Positions 9,379 through 16,346 of a stretch of 64,000 nucleotides of DNA are shown piece after piece; positions within the stretch are counted from its first letter, which is position 1; the number at the start of each line of letters is the position of its first letter. Origin of the DNA: Acidobacteriota bacterium (GTDB taxonomy: Bacteria > Acidobacteriota > Thermoanaerobaculia > UBA5066); contig JAKOVQ010000014.1 of the NCBI GenBank assembly GCA_029781975.1, positions 124,001 through 188,000 of the forward strand. Direction: 5' to 3'. A program made the position numbers and the translations under genes. Under the pieces are notes generated by a model. That model saw only the letters and a program-made list of their open reading frames with translations, was not told the DNA's origin and made no database searches.

Positions 9379-10812
9379 GTGGCCACGAAGAGCAAGGGAA
9401 CCAAGGTCGTGGCGAAGGCCGGCGCCGCCCGGAAGGGGCCCGTCTCGCCGAACGCGCTGACTCGGGACGAGGCCTACGCTCTCGGCAGGAAGCTCCGGGA
9501 AGCCTGCCCGAGACGCTCTCACGCGGGCTGGAAGGCCCCGGACGACCGCCCCGACCCCGTCGACCTCGTGCTCCAGTCCGAGAAGGGACGGATGCCCCAG
9601 CTCCTGCCTCTCCGCCACGGGCGCATGGCGAGGTCGGCCTTCACGTTCTACCGGGGCGCGGCCCTCACGATGGCGACCGACCTCGCGTCCACGCCGGTCT
9701 CGGGCCTCCGCGTCCAGGCCTGCGGCGACGCTCACCTCTGCAACTTCGGCGGCTTCGCCACCCCGGAGCGGAAGGTCATCTTCTCCATCAACGACCTCGA
9801 CGAGACCCTCCCGGCGCCGTGGGAGTGGGACGTCAAGCGTCTCGCCCCGAGCTTCGTCGTGGCCTGCCGGGACAACGGCCTGAGCGACGCCGTCGCGAAG
9901 GACGTCGTCCTGACGTGCGTTCGCGCCTACCGCGAGTCGATGGCGGAGTTCAGCCAGCTGAAGACGCTGGAGCTCTGGTACCGGACCATGGCGGTCGAGG
10001 AGCTGATCGAGGGGCTGCCGCCCGACCTCAGGAAGCGGGTCGTCAAGCGCATCCAGAAGGAGCAGGCGAAGAGCCGCGGGGAGGAGCTCTTCCCGAAGCT
10101 CGCGGAGCAGAGGGGGGACGTACCCGTCATCAAGGACCTCCTCCCGACGATCTTCCACACGGAGGAGAATCCCCCGGGCGACGTCCAGAAGGTCTTCCGG
10201 GACGCTTTCGCGGCGTACCGCGGCACCCTTCCCCACTCCTACCAGACCCTGCTGGACCGCTACGAGCTCCGGGACGCCGCCGTCAAGGTGGTCGGCGTCG
10301 GCAGCGTCGGGACCTTCTGCCTGGTCCTCCTCCTCACGACCGGGGACGGCGACCCCCTCTTCCTCCAGATCAAGGAGGCGCGCGCGTCGGTCCTGGAGCC
10401 GTACGCGGGACCGAGCGAATTCCCGAATCACGGCCAGCGCGTGGTGAACGGCTACCGGCTCATGCAGCCCGCCAGCGACATGTTCCTCGGGTGGTGCCGG
10501 AGCCCGCGGCGCGACTACTTCGTCCGCCAGCTGCGGGACATGAAGATCAGCGCCCTCGTCGAGACCTTCGGTCCCCCCGAGATGCTCATCTACGCGGGGT
10601 GGTGCGGCCGGGCCCTGGCCCTTTCGCACGCGCGCTCCGGCAGCTCGGTGGCCCTGAGCGGGTACATGGGGAGGAGCGACGCCTTCGACAAGGCGATCGC
10701 GTCGTTCTCCTTCGCCTACGCGGACCAGAACGAGAAGGACCACGCAGCGCTCCAGCGCGCGATCCGCGAGGGAAAGGTCGAGGCGCGGGGCGAGGAGGCG
10801 AAGGAGGCTTAG
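9379..10812 (+). CDS. DUF2252 family protein (protein-kinase-like fold)
   Basis: This 477-residue protein matches DUF2252, a family placed among kinase-like folds. Key stretches are CGDAHLCNFGG at about 115-125, which resembles a catalytic-loop HxxxN, and SINDLDET at about 136-143, resembling a metal-binding Asp motif. A conserved FYRGAA lies upstream of them. The substrate is unknown. The GTG at 9379 follows GAGGAGG (9367-9373), which overlaps the stop of the membrane-protein gene and indicates coupled translation. The C-terminus ends in a charged Glu/Ala tail. Confidence 0.85.
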   Translation: MATKSKGTKVVAKAGAARKGPVSPNALTRDEAYALGRKLREACPRRSHAGWKAPDDRPDPVDLVLQSEKGRMPQLLPLRHGRMARSAFTFYRGAALTMATDLASTPVSGLRVQACGDAHLCNFGGFATPERKVIFSINDLDETLPAPWEWDVKRLAPSFVVACRDNGLSDAVAKDVVLTCVRAYRESMAEFSQLKTLELWYRTMAVEELIEGLPPDLRKRVVKRIQKEQAKSRGEELFPKLAEQRGDVPVIKDLLPTIFHTEENPPGDVQKVFRDAFAAYRGTLPHSYQTLLDRYELRDAAVKVVGVGSVGTFCLVLLLTTGDGDPLFLQIKEARASVLEPYAGPSEFPNHGQRVVNGYRLMQPASDMFLGWCRSPRRDYFVRQLRDMKISALVETFGPPEMLIYAGWCGRALALSHARSGSSVALSGYMGRSDAFDKAIASFSFAYADQNEKDHAALQRAIREGKVEARGEEAKEA

Positions 10813-10857
10813 GCCCCGGCGGGCCCTGTCGCCCAGAGAGCAAGGCCGCGGGGTACC

Positions 10858-10933
<76 letters not shown>

Positions 10934-10984
10934 CCGAACCGCTCCGAGGGCTCGCCGAGGCGCAGACCCCTGCGAGGAAGGCGG

Positions 10985-11013
10985 ATTCTAAGGAGGGGGC
11001 GAGGGGAGGTCAA
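10985..11013 (-). promoter_or_regulatory. Sigma-70 promoter for tRNA-Thr
   Basis: On the minus strand there is TTGACC (11008-11013), a 17-nt spacer, and TAGAAT (10985-10990). It is the best-spaced sigma-70 promoter in the window and lies about 50 bases upstream of the tRNA 5' end. Confidence 0.75.
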
Positions 11014-11290
11014 GCCGAAGGCCGGGCTCCGTCGGGACCGGCCTCGTTCGCGCGGGCCATGGAGACGAAGCCGTCGGCAGCGCGGGAGGCGTCGGCCGGA
11101 GCGAATGTCGGGTGGCAGCCGAGCCGGTCCGGCTTCTCGCCCGCCGGGACCCGTGGGGCGACGTCGTTCCCGGGGAGGGAGAAGGTCCCGTCCCGCAGGG
11201 TGGCGCCGACGCGCCGCCGTGGCCGGGCGCCGACTGCTGCTGGAGCGCGGCGAGGATCGCCGGGGCGCCTCCCTCAGCGGGCGCGGGGCT
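11014..11290. other. Intergenic stretch with no recognisable gene
   Basis: Between the tRNA promoter and the small HEVLH gene I see only open frames with biased Arg/Pro/Gly composition. There are no ribosome-binding sites and no recognisable domain, and no repeats or convincing hairpins stand out. Confidence 0.4.
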
Positions 11291-11716
11291 TCACGGCTCC
11301 GACCAGGGGAGCGACGGGAAGCAGAGGGGGCCGATCTTCCTCTCGAGCTCGTAGACGATGTTCTCCCGCGCGTCGATCGACCGGTCCATCAGCTCCCGGC
11401 GGACGCCCGGGTCTGGAACGCGGCGGATCGCGGCCTCGGCCTCGTCGAAGAGCGGCCAGGTGAGGGCGTGGAGGACCTCGTGGAAGGCGTGCCGGCGGAG
11501 GGCCCGGAGGGTCTCCTTCGAGACGGCCTCCGGGTCGAACGTGACGAGCCAGACCTTCTTGTCCTCGGTCCCGCGGTTGGAGCGCTCGATGTCGAGGAGG
11601 CCGAACTGCTCGTGCACCTCCCCCGCCTCGACCACGAACTCGAGGTCGAGCTTCAGGCGGCGCCTCACGTAATCGAGCGCCTTCTTCACGCGGGCGGCTT
11701 GGGTCGACTTCGTCAT
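11291..11716 (-). CDS. Small putative metalloprotease-like protein with HEVLH motif
   Basis: The product has 141 residues. HEVLH at 79-83 fits the zinc-metallopeptidase HExxH signature and sits in a predicted helix (RRHAFHEVLHALTW). Downstream acidic residues around 91-94 (DEAE) could supply a third ligand, but this cannot be assigned by eye. The rest is a mixed alpha/beta protein with no signal peptide or membrane segment. I do not recognise a named family; SprT-like or phage-type HExxH proteins are the nearest idea. It follows the sigma/anti-sigma operon on the same strand, separated by 124 bases that include an AT-rich inverted repeat. Confidence 0.65.
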   Translation of the reverse strand: MTKSTQAARVKKALDYVRRRLKLDLEFVVEAGEVHEQFGLLDIERSNRGTEDKKVWLVTFDPEAVSKETLRALRRHAFHEVLHALTWPLFDEAEAAIRRVPDPGVRRELMDRSIDARENIVYELERKIGPLCFPSLPWSEP

Positions 11717-11787
11717 CGTGGGGAACCCGGCACGGACGCCTATTTTGCCGGACCCGCCCCCCCCGCGGGCTTAAAAAGTCCGTTGGC

Positions 11788-11812
11788 AGTAAGTCATTTC
11801 AAATGAATTACT
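11788..11812. repeat. AT-rich 25-nt inverted repeat
   Basis: Arms 11788-11799 and 11801-11812 pair at 11 of 12 positions around a single central C. The base composition is strikingly AT-rich for this window. It lies 28 bases past the anti-sigma stop and 72 bases upstream of the HEVLH gene start. It could be an operator, an unusual terminator (a TTTTT run follows on the minus strand) or a transfer scar. Confidence 0.6.
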
Positions 11813-11840
11813 TAGACGACATGAGCGGCCATGGGTCCGC

Positions 11841-13025
11841 TTACGGAATCCGGACGCGGACCTCCACGGAACGGGACGTCGCAGCCCCGGGAACGGGCTG
11901 GAAGACGAGCTCCCCGAGCCGCTCCTCGAGCCCCGGCGGGGGCTTCGTCCCCCCGAGGACCGCGCGGAGGGAGACGACGCGCCCGTCGCCGCCGAGCTCG
12001 AGCCGGTAGAGGGCCTCGAAGGGACCTCGCAGGCCGGACAGACGCGCCGGCGCGGCGAGCCGCCACCCGACGACGCCGTCGTCACCCGGCAGGGGGACGA
12101 CCGTTGCGGGCGGAGCGGCCGGAGCCGCCGAGGCGCCGGCCCCCGGGGCGGCCGCCGGAGGGGCGGCGGCCCCCGTCGCCGCGAGCTTCGGCGCCGCCGG
12201 TGCGGCCCTGGCCATCTCATCGCGCGAGGACTGCCAGCCGTTCGCCCTAGCCTCCTCCCTGGCTGCGTGGAGCGCCCCTTCCGCCTCGACGCCGGCAGCG
12301 CGGCCCCCGACGGCCTCGTCGGCGACGCTCCCCTTCTTCTCCTTCTCGCTCGCGAGGGCGTCCTTCTCCGGAGCGAACGAACCTTCCTGCGCGGCGGCGT
12401 CGCGGCGCCCCTTCGCCTGGGCGAGGAGGGTCGGCTCGTTCGCCCGCGTCCGGGCGGGAGACTCGGCCGACGCGATCTCCGGGACGGAGGGGGCTCCGCC
12501 CGTCGAAGCGGGCCGGTCGGCCTCGGCCGTCCGGGCCGGCGCCCCGGCAGGCTGCGACTTCGCCCGGTCGCCGAAGAAGACCTCCACGCGGCCGTCGTCC
12601 TGGCTGGCGACCTTCGCGGCCGGCGGGGCCTTCGACTCCCCGGCGAAACGGGCGGCGTCGGGAGGATTGAGGAGGGTCCCGCCGACGACCACCACGACGA
12701 GCGCCGCGCCCACGAGGGCGATCGTCCCCGCGCGCGGATAGAGGCCGAAGCGGTGGAAGGCGGCGGCGAGTCCCTTCGTCCCCTCGTGAACCTGGGCGTT
12801 CACCCGGGTGGCGAGGGCGAAGGGCGGCTCGGGGTCGGGCGTCGCGCCGAGGCGCCGCACCAGCGCGGAGAGGGCGTCGTAGCGGGCGCGGGCCGCCGGG
12901 TCGGCGGCGAGGATCCGCTGCAGGTCCCGCTCCTCCTCCGGCGGCAGGTCGCCGTCGAGCGAACGGGAGATCAGGAGGTCGAGGTCGCCCACGGGAAGCG
13001 GGTCGGGCCGGGGTCGCGCGCTCAC
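11841..13025 (-). CDS. Anti-sigma factor (single-pass membrane, TonB-like C-terminus)
   Basis: The product has 394 residues. The N-terminal 95 residues (LDLLISRSLDGDLPPEEE and following) look like an anti-sigma domain that would hold the ECF factor encoded just upstream. One membrane segment lies at about 100-118 (TIALVGAALVVVVVGG). A long Ala/Pro/Lys-rich extracytoplasmic linker follows, then an ordered C-terminal domain (about 305-394) ending with strands like a TonB C-terminal domain. No zinc-binding HxxxCxxC is evident. The GTG at 13025 was chosen because it overlaps the sigma stop as GTGA and follows GGAGGAG by five bases. The regulated signal is unknown. Confidence 0.75.
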   Translation of the reverse strand: MSARPRPDPLPVGDLDLLISRSLDGDLPPEEERDLQRILAADPAARARYDALSALVRRLGATPDPEPPFALATRVNAQVHEGTKGLAAAFHRFGLYPRAGTIALVGAALVVVVVGGTLLNPPDAARFAGESKAPPAAKVASQDDGRVEVFFGDRAKSQPAGAPARTAEADRPASTGGAPSVPEIASAESPARTRANEPTLLAQAKGRRDAAAQEGSFAPEKDALASEKEKKGSVADEAVGGRAAGVEAEGALHAAREEARANGWQSSRDEMARAAPAAPKLAATGAAAPPAAAPGAGASAAPAAPPATVVPLPGDDGVVGWRLAAPARLSGLRGPFEALYRLELGGDGRVVSLRAVLGGTKPPPGLEERLGELVFQPVPGAATSRSVEVRVRIP

Positions 13026-13687
13026 GAGAGCTCCTCCAGGAGTGCGGCGCGCCCGCGGGCGATCCGGCTCCTCACGGTTCCGATGGGGACGTTCAGGATG
13101 CGGGCGATCTCGTCGTAGGGAAGCCCCTCGAGGTCCCGGAGGACCACCGCGTGGCGGAAGTCGTCCGGGAGCCGCCCGATCGCCTGCCGCAGCCGCCGCC
13201 GTGCGTCCCGCTGGACGGCCTCCTCCTCGGGGCTGGCGGCGGGGTCCGCGGCCTCGTCGAGGGCGGAGGCGAGGCGCTCGTCCTCCTCGGCCTTGCGCGC
13301 TCCGGCGAAGAGGCCCCGCATCCGCGCGAGCGTCCCCTGCCGGACGCGGACGCGGTTCAGGGCGATGGTGTAGAGCCACGTCTTCAGGCTCGACTCGCCG
13401 CGGAAGTCGGGGAGGCCGCGGTAGGCGCGCAGGAAGGTCTCCTGCACCACGTCCTCGGCGTCGGCCGGACCGAGGAGCCGTGCAGCGAGGGAGAAGACCA
13501 TCGAGGAGTAGTGGCGGACGATCTGCTCGAAGCCCGTCGGGTCGCCGTTCAGGAACCGCGTCAGGGCCTTCTCGTCCCCGGGCCACTCCACGGCGTCGGA
13601 GGCCTTCCCCGTACCGATCACTCCCCGCATTCTCCCACGGGGGGACGTGCGGCTCGGGACGGCGAAGGCGAGGAGACGGGCTTGCAT
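13022..13687 (-). CDS. ECF-type RNA polymerase sigma factor
   Basis: This 221-residue RpoE-like protein has region 2 at about 45-115, with DAEDVVQETFLRAYRGLP and SSLKTWLYTIALNRV, and region 4 at about 155-215, with GLPYDEIARILNVPIGTVRSR as the helix-turn-helix. The linker (about 115-150) is long and acidic. The ATG at 13687 was chosen for GGAGAG six bases upstream; a second ATG at 13630 has no well-placed site. It is followed directly by its presumed anti-sigma factor with a 4-base overlap, so the pair is translated together. Confidence 0.92.
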   Translation of the reverse strand: MQARLLAFAVPSRTSPRGRMRGVIGTGKASDAVEWPGDEKALTRFLNGDPTGFEQIVRHYSSMVFSLAARLLGPADAEDVVQETFLRAYRGLPDFRGESSLKTWLYTIALNRVRVRQGTLARMRGLFAGARKAEEDERLASALDEAADPAASPEEEAVQRDARRRLRQAIGRLPDDFRHAVVLRDLEGLPYDEIARILNVPIGTVRSRIARGRAALLEELS

Positions 13688-13772
13688 CGTCGGCTCTCCG
13701 GGGGATGAGACCCGCCGGAGGGGCGAGAAGTTCCCCGACGGACCGGCCGGTGCCGCGGGGCCCCCCCTGCGA

Positions 13773-14219
13773 TCAGCGCCCGGGGCCGAGGAGGAGCGAG
13801 GCGGTGACGCGGTGCCGGTGCGCGAACATCCTCCTCAGCTCCCCGCGGACGAAGAGGAGGTCGACGAGCCGGCCGCCGAGGACGGCCGCCGGGACCTCGT
13901 AGTCCACGCGGTCGAGGAGGACGCCGTCCCCGAAGAGGTGCTCGTGGCGCCACCTGGCGAAGGGGCCCTCCACCTGGACGTCGACGAAGCCCTCCTCGCT
14001 CCACCCTTCGATCCGGGAGACCCAGCGCACGGGGACGCCGAGGACGCGCGCCTCGATGACGACGACGGCCCCGGATTCGATGGCGGCCGGCCGCTCGACG
14101 ACCCGGACCTCGTTCCCGGGAGGTGTCAGCTGCTCCAGGACGAGCGGGTCGGCGTGGAGCTCGGCGATCCGCCGGCGCGACACCCCGGGCAGCTCCAGGC
14201 GAAGCTCGAGGACGGGCAC
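13773..14219 (-). CDS. SRPBCC/START-like domain protein
   Basis: The product has 148 residues and resembles a polyketide-cyclase-type SRPBCC (Bet v 1-like) domain: an N-terminal strand pattern ELRLELPGVS, then a Pro-rich turn, strands around PVRWVSRIEGW, and a C-terminal helix from about 115. Such domains bind lipids or hydrophobic ligands; no substrate can be assigned. The GTG at 14217-14219 lies only three bases after the stop of the preceding secreted-protein gene and has no clear ribosome site of its own, suggesting reinitiation. Confidence 0.6.
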   Translation of the reverse strand: MPVLELRLELPGVSRRRIAELHADPLVLEQLTPPGNEVRVVERPAAIESGAVVVIEARVLGVPVRWVSRIEGWSEEGFVDVQVEGPFARWRHEHLFGDGVLLDRVDYEVPAAVLGGRLVDLLFVRGELRRMFAHRHRVTASLLLGPGR

Positions 14220-14222
14220 GCG

Positions 14223-14903
14223 TCAGGGGGAGTCCGGGGGAGGGGACGACGGAGCCGGCGTCGGGGTCGGCGTCGGCGTCGGGGTCGGGGTCGGGAGGGG
14301 GAACGGCTCCGGCGTGCTGGTGGTCAGCCTCTTCTTCGGCGGGCGGGCGGTGAAGACGAAGGCGGGCGGCCCCATCCCCTGGGACGCGGCCGAGGCCACG
14401 TCTCCCAGCTGGACCGCGGGGAGCATCCTCTGGGGCGGCGGCTCGCCGATCGTCAGGACGTCGTCGTCTCCCAGGGAGAGGACCGGCTTCACCTTCGGCT
14501 CGGGCTTGCCGCCCCCTTCGGGGACCGCCTCGGAGTAGCCAAAGACGTCGATCGCCTCCTTCAGGCCCATCAGCTTCGGGGTCTGGACGATCGAGCTGCC
14601 GGCCACGACGAACGGCACGGCGCTCTTCAGGACGACCTTCCCCTTCCTCGACACCTCGACGAAGGAGGAGTCGCTCCCCTCCGGGACGACGAAGCTCGGG
14701 TGGTGCCCCGGGATCTCGAGGAGGGTCACGGCCCGGGAGCCGAACCGGACGACCGCGCCGGCGGGGATCGGCGAGGTCAGGGTCACCCGCGTCCCGGTGA
14801 CTCCGACCTTCGGCTCGAACTCCAGGACCCCCGGATTCTGCGCACCGATCGGGAGGGCCGGGAGGACGAGCGCGAGCGCGGCGAGGAGCCGGACGAGCTT
14901 CAT
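14223..14903 (-). CDS. Secreted protein with IPT/TIG-like domain and Pro-Thr tail
   Basis: The product has 226 residues. A signal peptide covers about 1-22 (MKLVRLLAALALVLPALPIGAQ). Residues 25-105 look like an IPT/TIG beta-sandwich (PKVGVTGTRVTLTSPIPAG). The end is a (Thr-Pro)n run from about 205 with a Ser/Pro tail. The ATG at 14903 is preferred over an upstream start because it begins the signal peptide. A TACAGT box six bases upstream, with no Shine-Dalgarno, suggests a leaderless message. The DNA of the tail is a hexanucleotide repeat. Function is unknown, perhaps envelope-associated. Confidence 0.65.
   Translation of the reverse strand: MKLVRLLAALALVLPALPIGAQNPGVLEFEPKVGVTGTRVTLTSPIPAGAVVRFGSRAVTLLEIPGHHPSFVVPEGSDSSFVEVSRKGKVVLKSAVPFVVAGSSIVQTPKLMGLKEAIDVFGYSEAVPEGGGKPEPKVKPVLSLGDDDVLTIGEPPPQRMLPAVQLGDVASAASQGMGPPAFVFTARPPKKRLTTSTPEPFPLPTPTPTPTPTPTPAPSSPPPDSP
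14256..14300. repeat. Hexanucleotide microsatellite encoding Thr-Pro repeats
   Basis: Tandem copies of gtcggc/gtcggg encode alternating Pro and Thr on the minus strand. Slippage here would change tail length by whole residue pairs without a frameshift. Confidence 0.7.
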
Positions 14904-14909
14904 GAGGCC

Positions 14910-14915
14910 ACTGTA
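14910..14915 (-). promoter_or_regulatory. Leaderless -10 box of the IPT-like secreted protein gene
   Basis: TACAGT on the minus strand, with a 6-nt gap to the ATG at 14903. No ribosome-binding site lies between. Confidence 0.5.
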
Positions 14916-15013
14916 GCGTGCCACCCCCTCCCGGGCAATCGACGCCGTCCGGGCGGGGGGCCCGCCGTGAGACCATTCGCCCGGATGCGCCACCCGCGAG
15001 AGACGTTTCGCCC

Positions 15014-15664
15014 GTGACGGAGTTCCCCCTCGCCCTCCTGGTCGGCCTGGCGGCGGGGTTCGTCGGGGCGATCCCGCCGGGACCGCTGAACGTGACGATC
15101 ATCCGGAAGACGAGCGCCGGGGCCGAGCGCGACGCGTTCCGCGTGGCCCTGGGGGGGGCGCTCATCGACTTCCTCGTCTGCCTCCTCGTCGGCCTCGGCT
15201 TCTCGTGGATCCTCGAGAAGGTCCTGACGAGCCGCTGGCCGCGGCTGGTCCTGGCGCTCTTCCTGGTGGCCTACGGGCTGAAGATCCTCATCGTCGACCG
15301 CCGGCGGGACGGCGACCGCCCGGGCGTCCCGGTCCCGCAGCGCAAGGAGGGAGCCCGCTTCCCGTTCCTGACGGGCCTCCTGCAAGGGGCCGCCAACCCG
15401 GCGCTGGTGGTCAACTGGACCCTCTTCATCGGCTTCCTCGTCAGCCACCGGCTCCTGCACGCGGGCCTCGGCGCGGGCGCGGGGTTCGCGCTGGGGGTCG
15501 GCGTCGGGGTCTTCCTCTGGTTCCTCGTCCTGATCGAGCTGGTGGAGCGGCTGAAGAGCCACCCGGCCGGGGAGTGGATCCGCAAGTCCACCGTCCTGGC
15601 CGGGCTCCTCCTCGTGGCCTTCGGCCTCGTCTTCACCTGGAAGTCGATCGGCGAGCTGGGCTGA
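15014..15664 (+). CDS. LysE/RhtB-family exporter
   Basis: This 216-residue inner-membrane protein has about six hydrophobic segments. The family hallmark near the N-terminus, GFVGAIPPGPLNVTIIRKT, is present, and the second half repeats it with LLQGAANPALVVNW. Members export amino acids or related small molecules; the substrate is not predictable here. The GTG at 15014 is the start closest to the first helix; it has no strong ribosome site, so the start is uncertain. A perfect hairpin follows the stop. Confidence 0.8.
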   Translation: MTEFPLALLVGLAAGFVGAIPPGPLNVTIIRKTSAGAERDAFRVALGGALIDFLVCLLVGLGFSWILEKVLTSRWPRLVLALFLVAYGLKILIVDRRRDGDRPGVPVPQRKEGARFPFLTGLLQGAANPALVVNWTLFIGFLVSHRLLHAGLGAGAGFALGVGVGVFLWFLVLIELVERLKSHPAGEWIRKSTVLAGLLLVAFGLVFTWKSIGELG

Positions 15665-15665
15665 C

Positions 15666-15689
15666 GGCCCGTCCGCGCGCGGACGGGCC
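15666..15689. terminator. Bidirectional terminator-like palindrome
   Basis: A perfect 24-nt palindrome (two 12-nt half-sites, starting ggcccgtccgcg) lies between the stop codons of the convergent LysE and DUF genes, with only 30 bases between them. There is no T-run, as is common in GC-rich genomes. Confidence 0.6.
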
Positions 15690-15694
15690 CCCGC

Positions 15695-16117
15695 CTACAC
15701 CTCGCGGATGATCCGCTCGACGTCCCGGGCGAGCGCCTCCGACGGCGTGACCACGACCTTCTTGCCCGCCACCGTCGAGGCGAAGCGCGGCGCCTCCCTG
15801 TGGGCCACGTACGAGTCGCGCAGGGCGTCGGAGAGGAGCTGCACCTTCTGCTGCGAGAGCTGGTGCTTCGACATCAGGGTCTTCAGGTTGTGCTCCTCGC
15901 CGCCCCGGAGCCACACGACGCCGAACGCGTCGGGCGGCTTGCCGACGAAGACGTAGAGGGTCTCGTCCGTCGGGACGAGCTCGAACTTCTCGTTCACCCT
16001 GGTGGCGAACGCCTCGAAGGCGCCCCGGTGCTTCTCGACGAGCTCGGCCGGAGGCGTCCCGGGCGCGAGCGGGGGGTACTCCTTCTCCCTGGCGAACAAC
16101 GAACCGAAGAGACCCAT
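15695..16117 (-). CDS. Conserved hypothetical protein, 140 residues
   Basis: This is a soluble protein beginning MGLFGSLFAREKEYPPLAPGTP, a hydrophobic/amphipathic start without a true signal peptide. The body has ELVPTDETLYVFVGKPPDAFG and a lysine/glutamine-rich helix around 85-100. I do not recognise the family and see no catalytic motif. The ATG at 16117 was chosen because GAGGAGG lies eight bases upstream; the longer frame adds a Pro/Arg-rich leader. Confidence 0.6.
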   Translation of the reverse strand: MGLFGSLFAREKEYPPLAPGTPPAELVEKHRGAFEAFATRVNEKFELVPTDETLYVFVGKPPDAFGVVWLRGGEEHNLKTLMSKHQLSQQKVQLLSDALRDSYVAHREAPRFASTVAGKKVVVTPSEALARDVERIIREV

Positions 16118-16271
16118 GACGACGTCCTCCTCTCCCCGCGGAGGAGGAACGGAGGGTCGGAAAAGGGGGGGTACCCGGTCCGCCCCGCCCCGCACGGGCA
16201 CCGTGGGACAGCGGCCCGACTGCCCCGCCTCTCCTGCGGTGGACCCCTGTCCCGCCGCACCCGTAGGCGTT

Positions 16272-16301
16272 CAAATAGCCGAAGGCGCCGGCCCGAGTCA
16301 A
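16272..16301 (-). promoter_or_regulatory. Possible sigma-70 promoter of the 140-residue protein gene
   Basis: On the minus strand there is TTGACT (16296-16301), an 18-nt spacer, then TATTTG (16272-16277), giving a leader of roughly 145 nt. It sits in a locally AT-richer pocket. Confidence 0.35.
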
Positions 16302-16346
16302 GCGAAAAGGACCGGGAGGGAGCCCGGCCCCCGACGCCGCCGGCCC

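Noticed and set aside
14256-14300. Short tandem repeat considered as a possible replication-origin iteron
   Set aside because: It is inside a coding frame and encodes Thr-Pro pairs; no DnaA boxes or replication genes are nearby.
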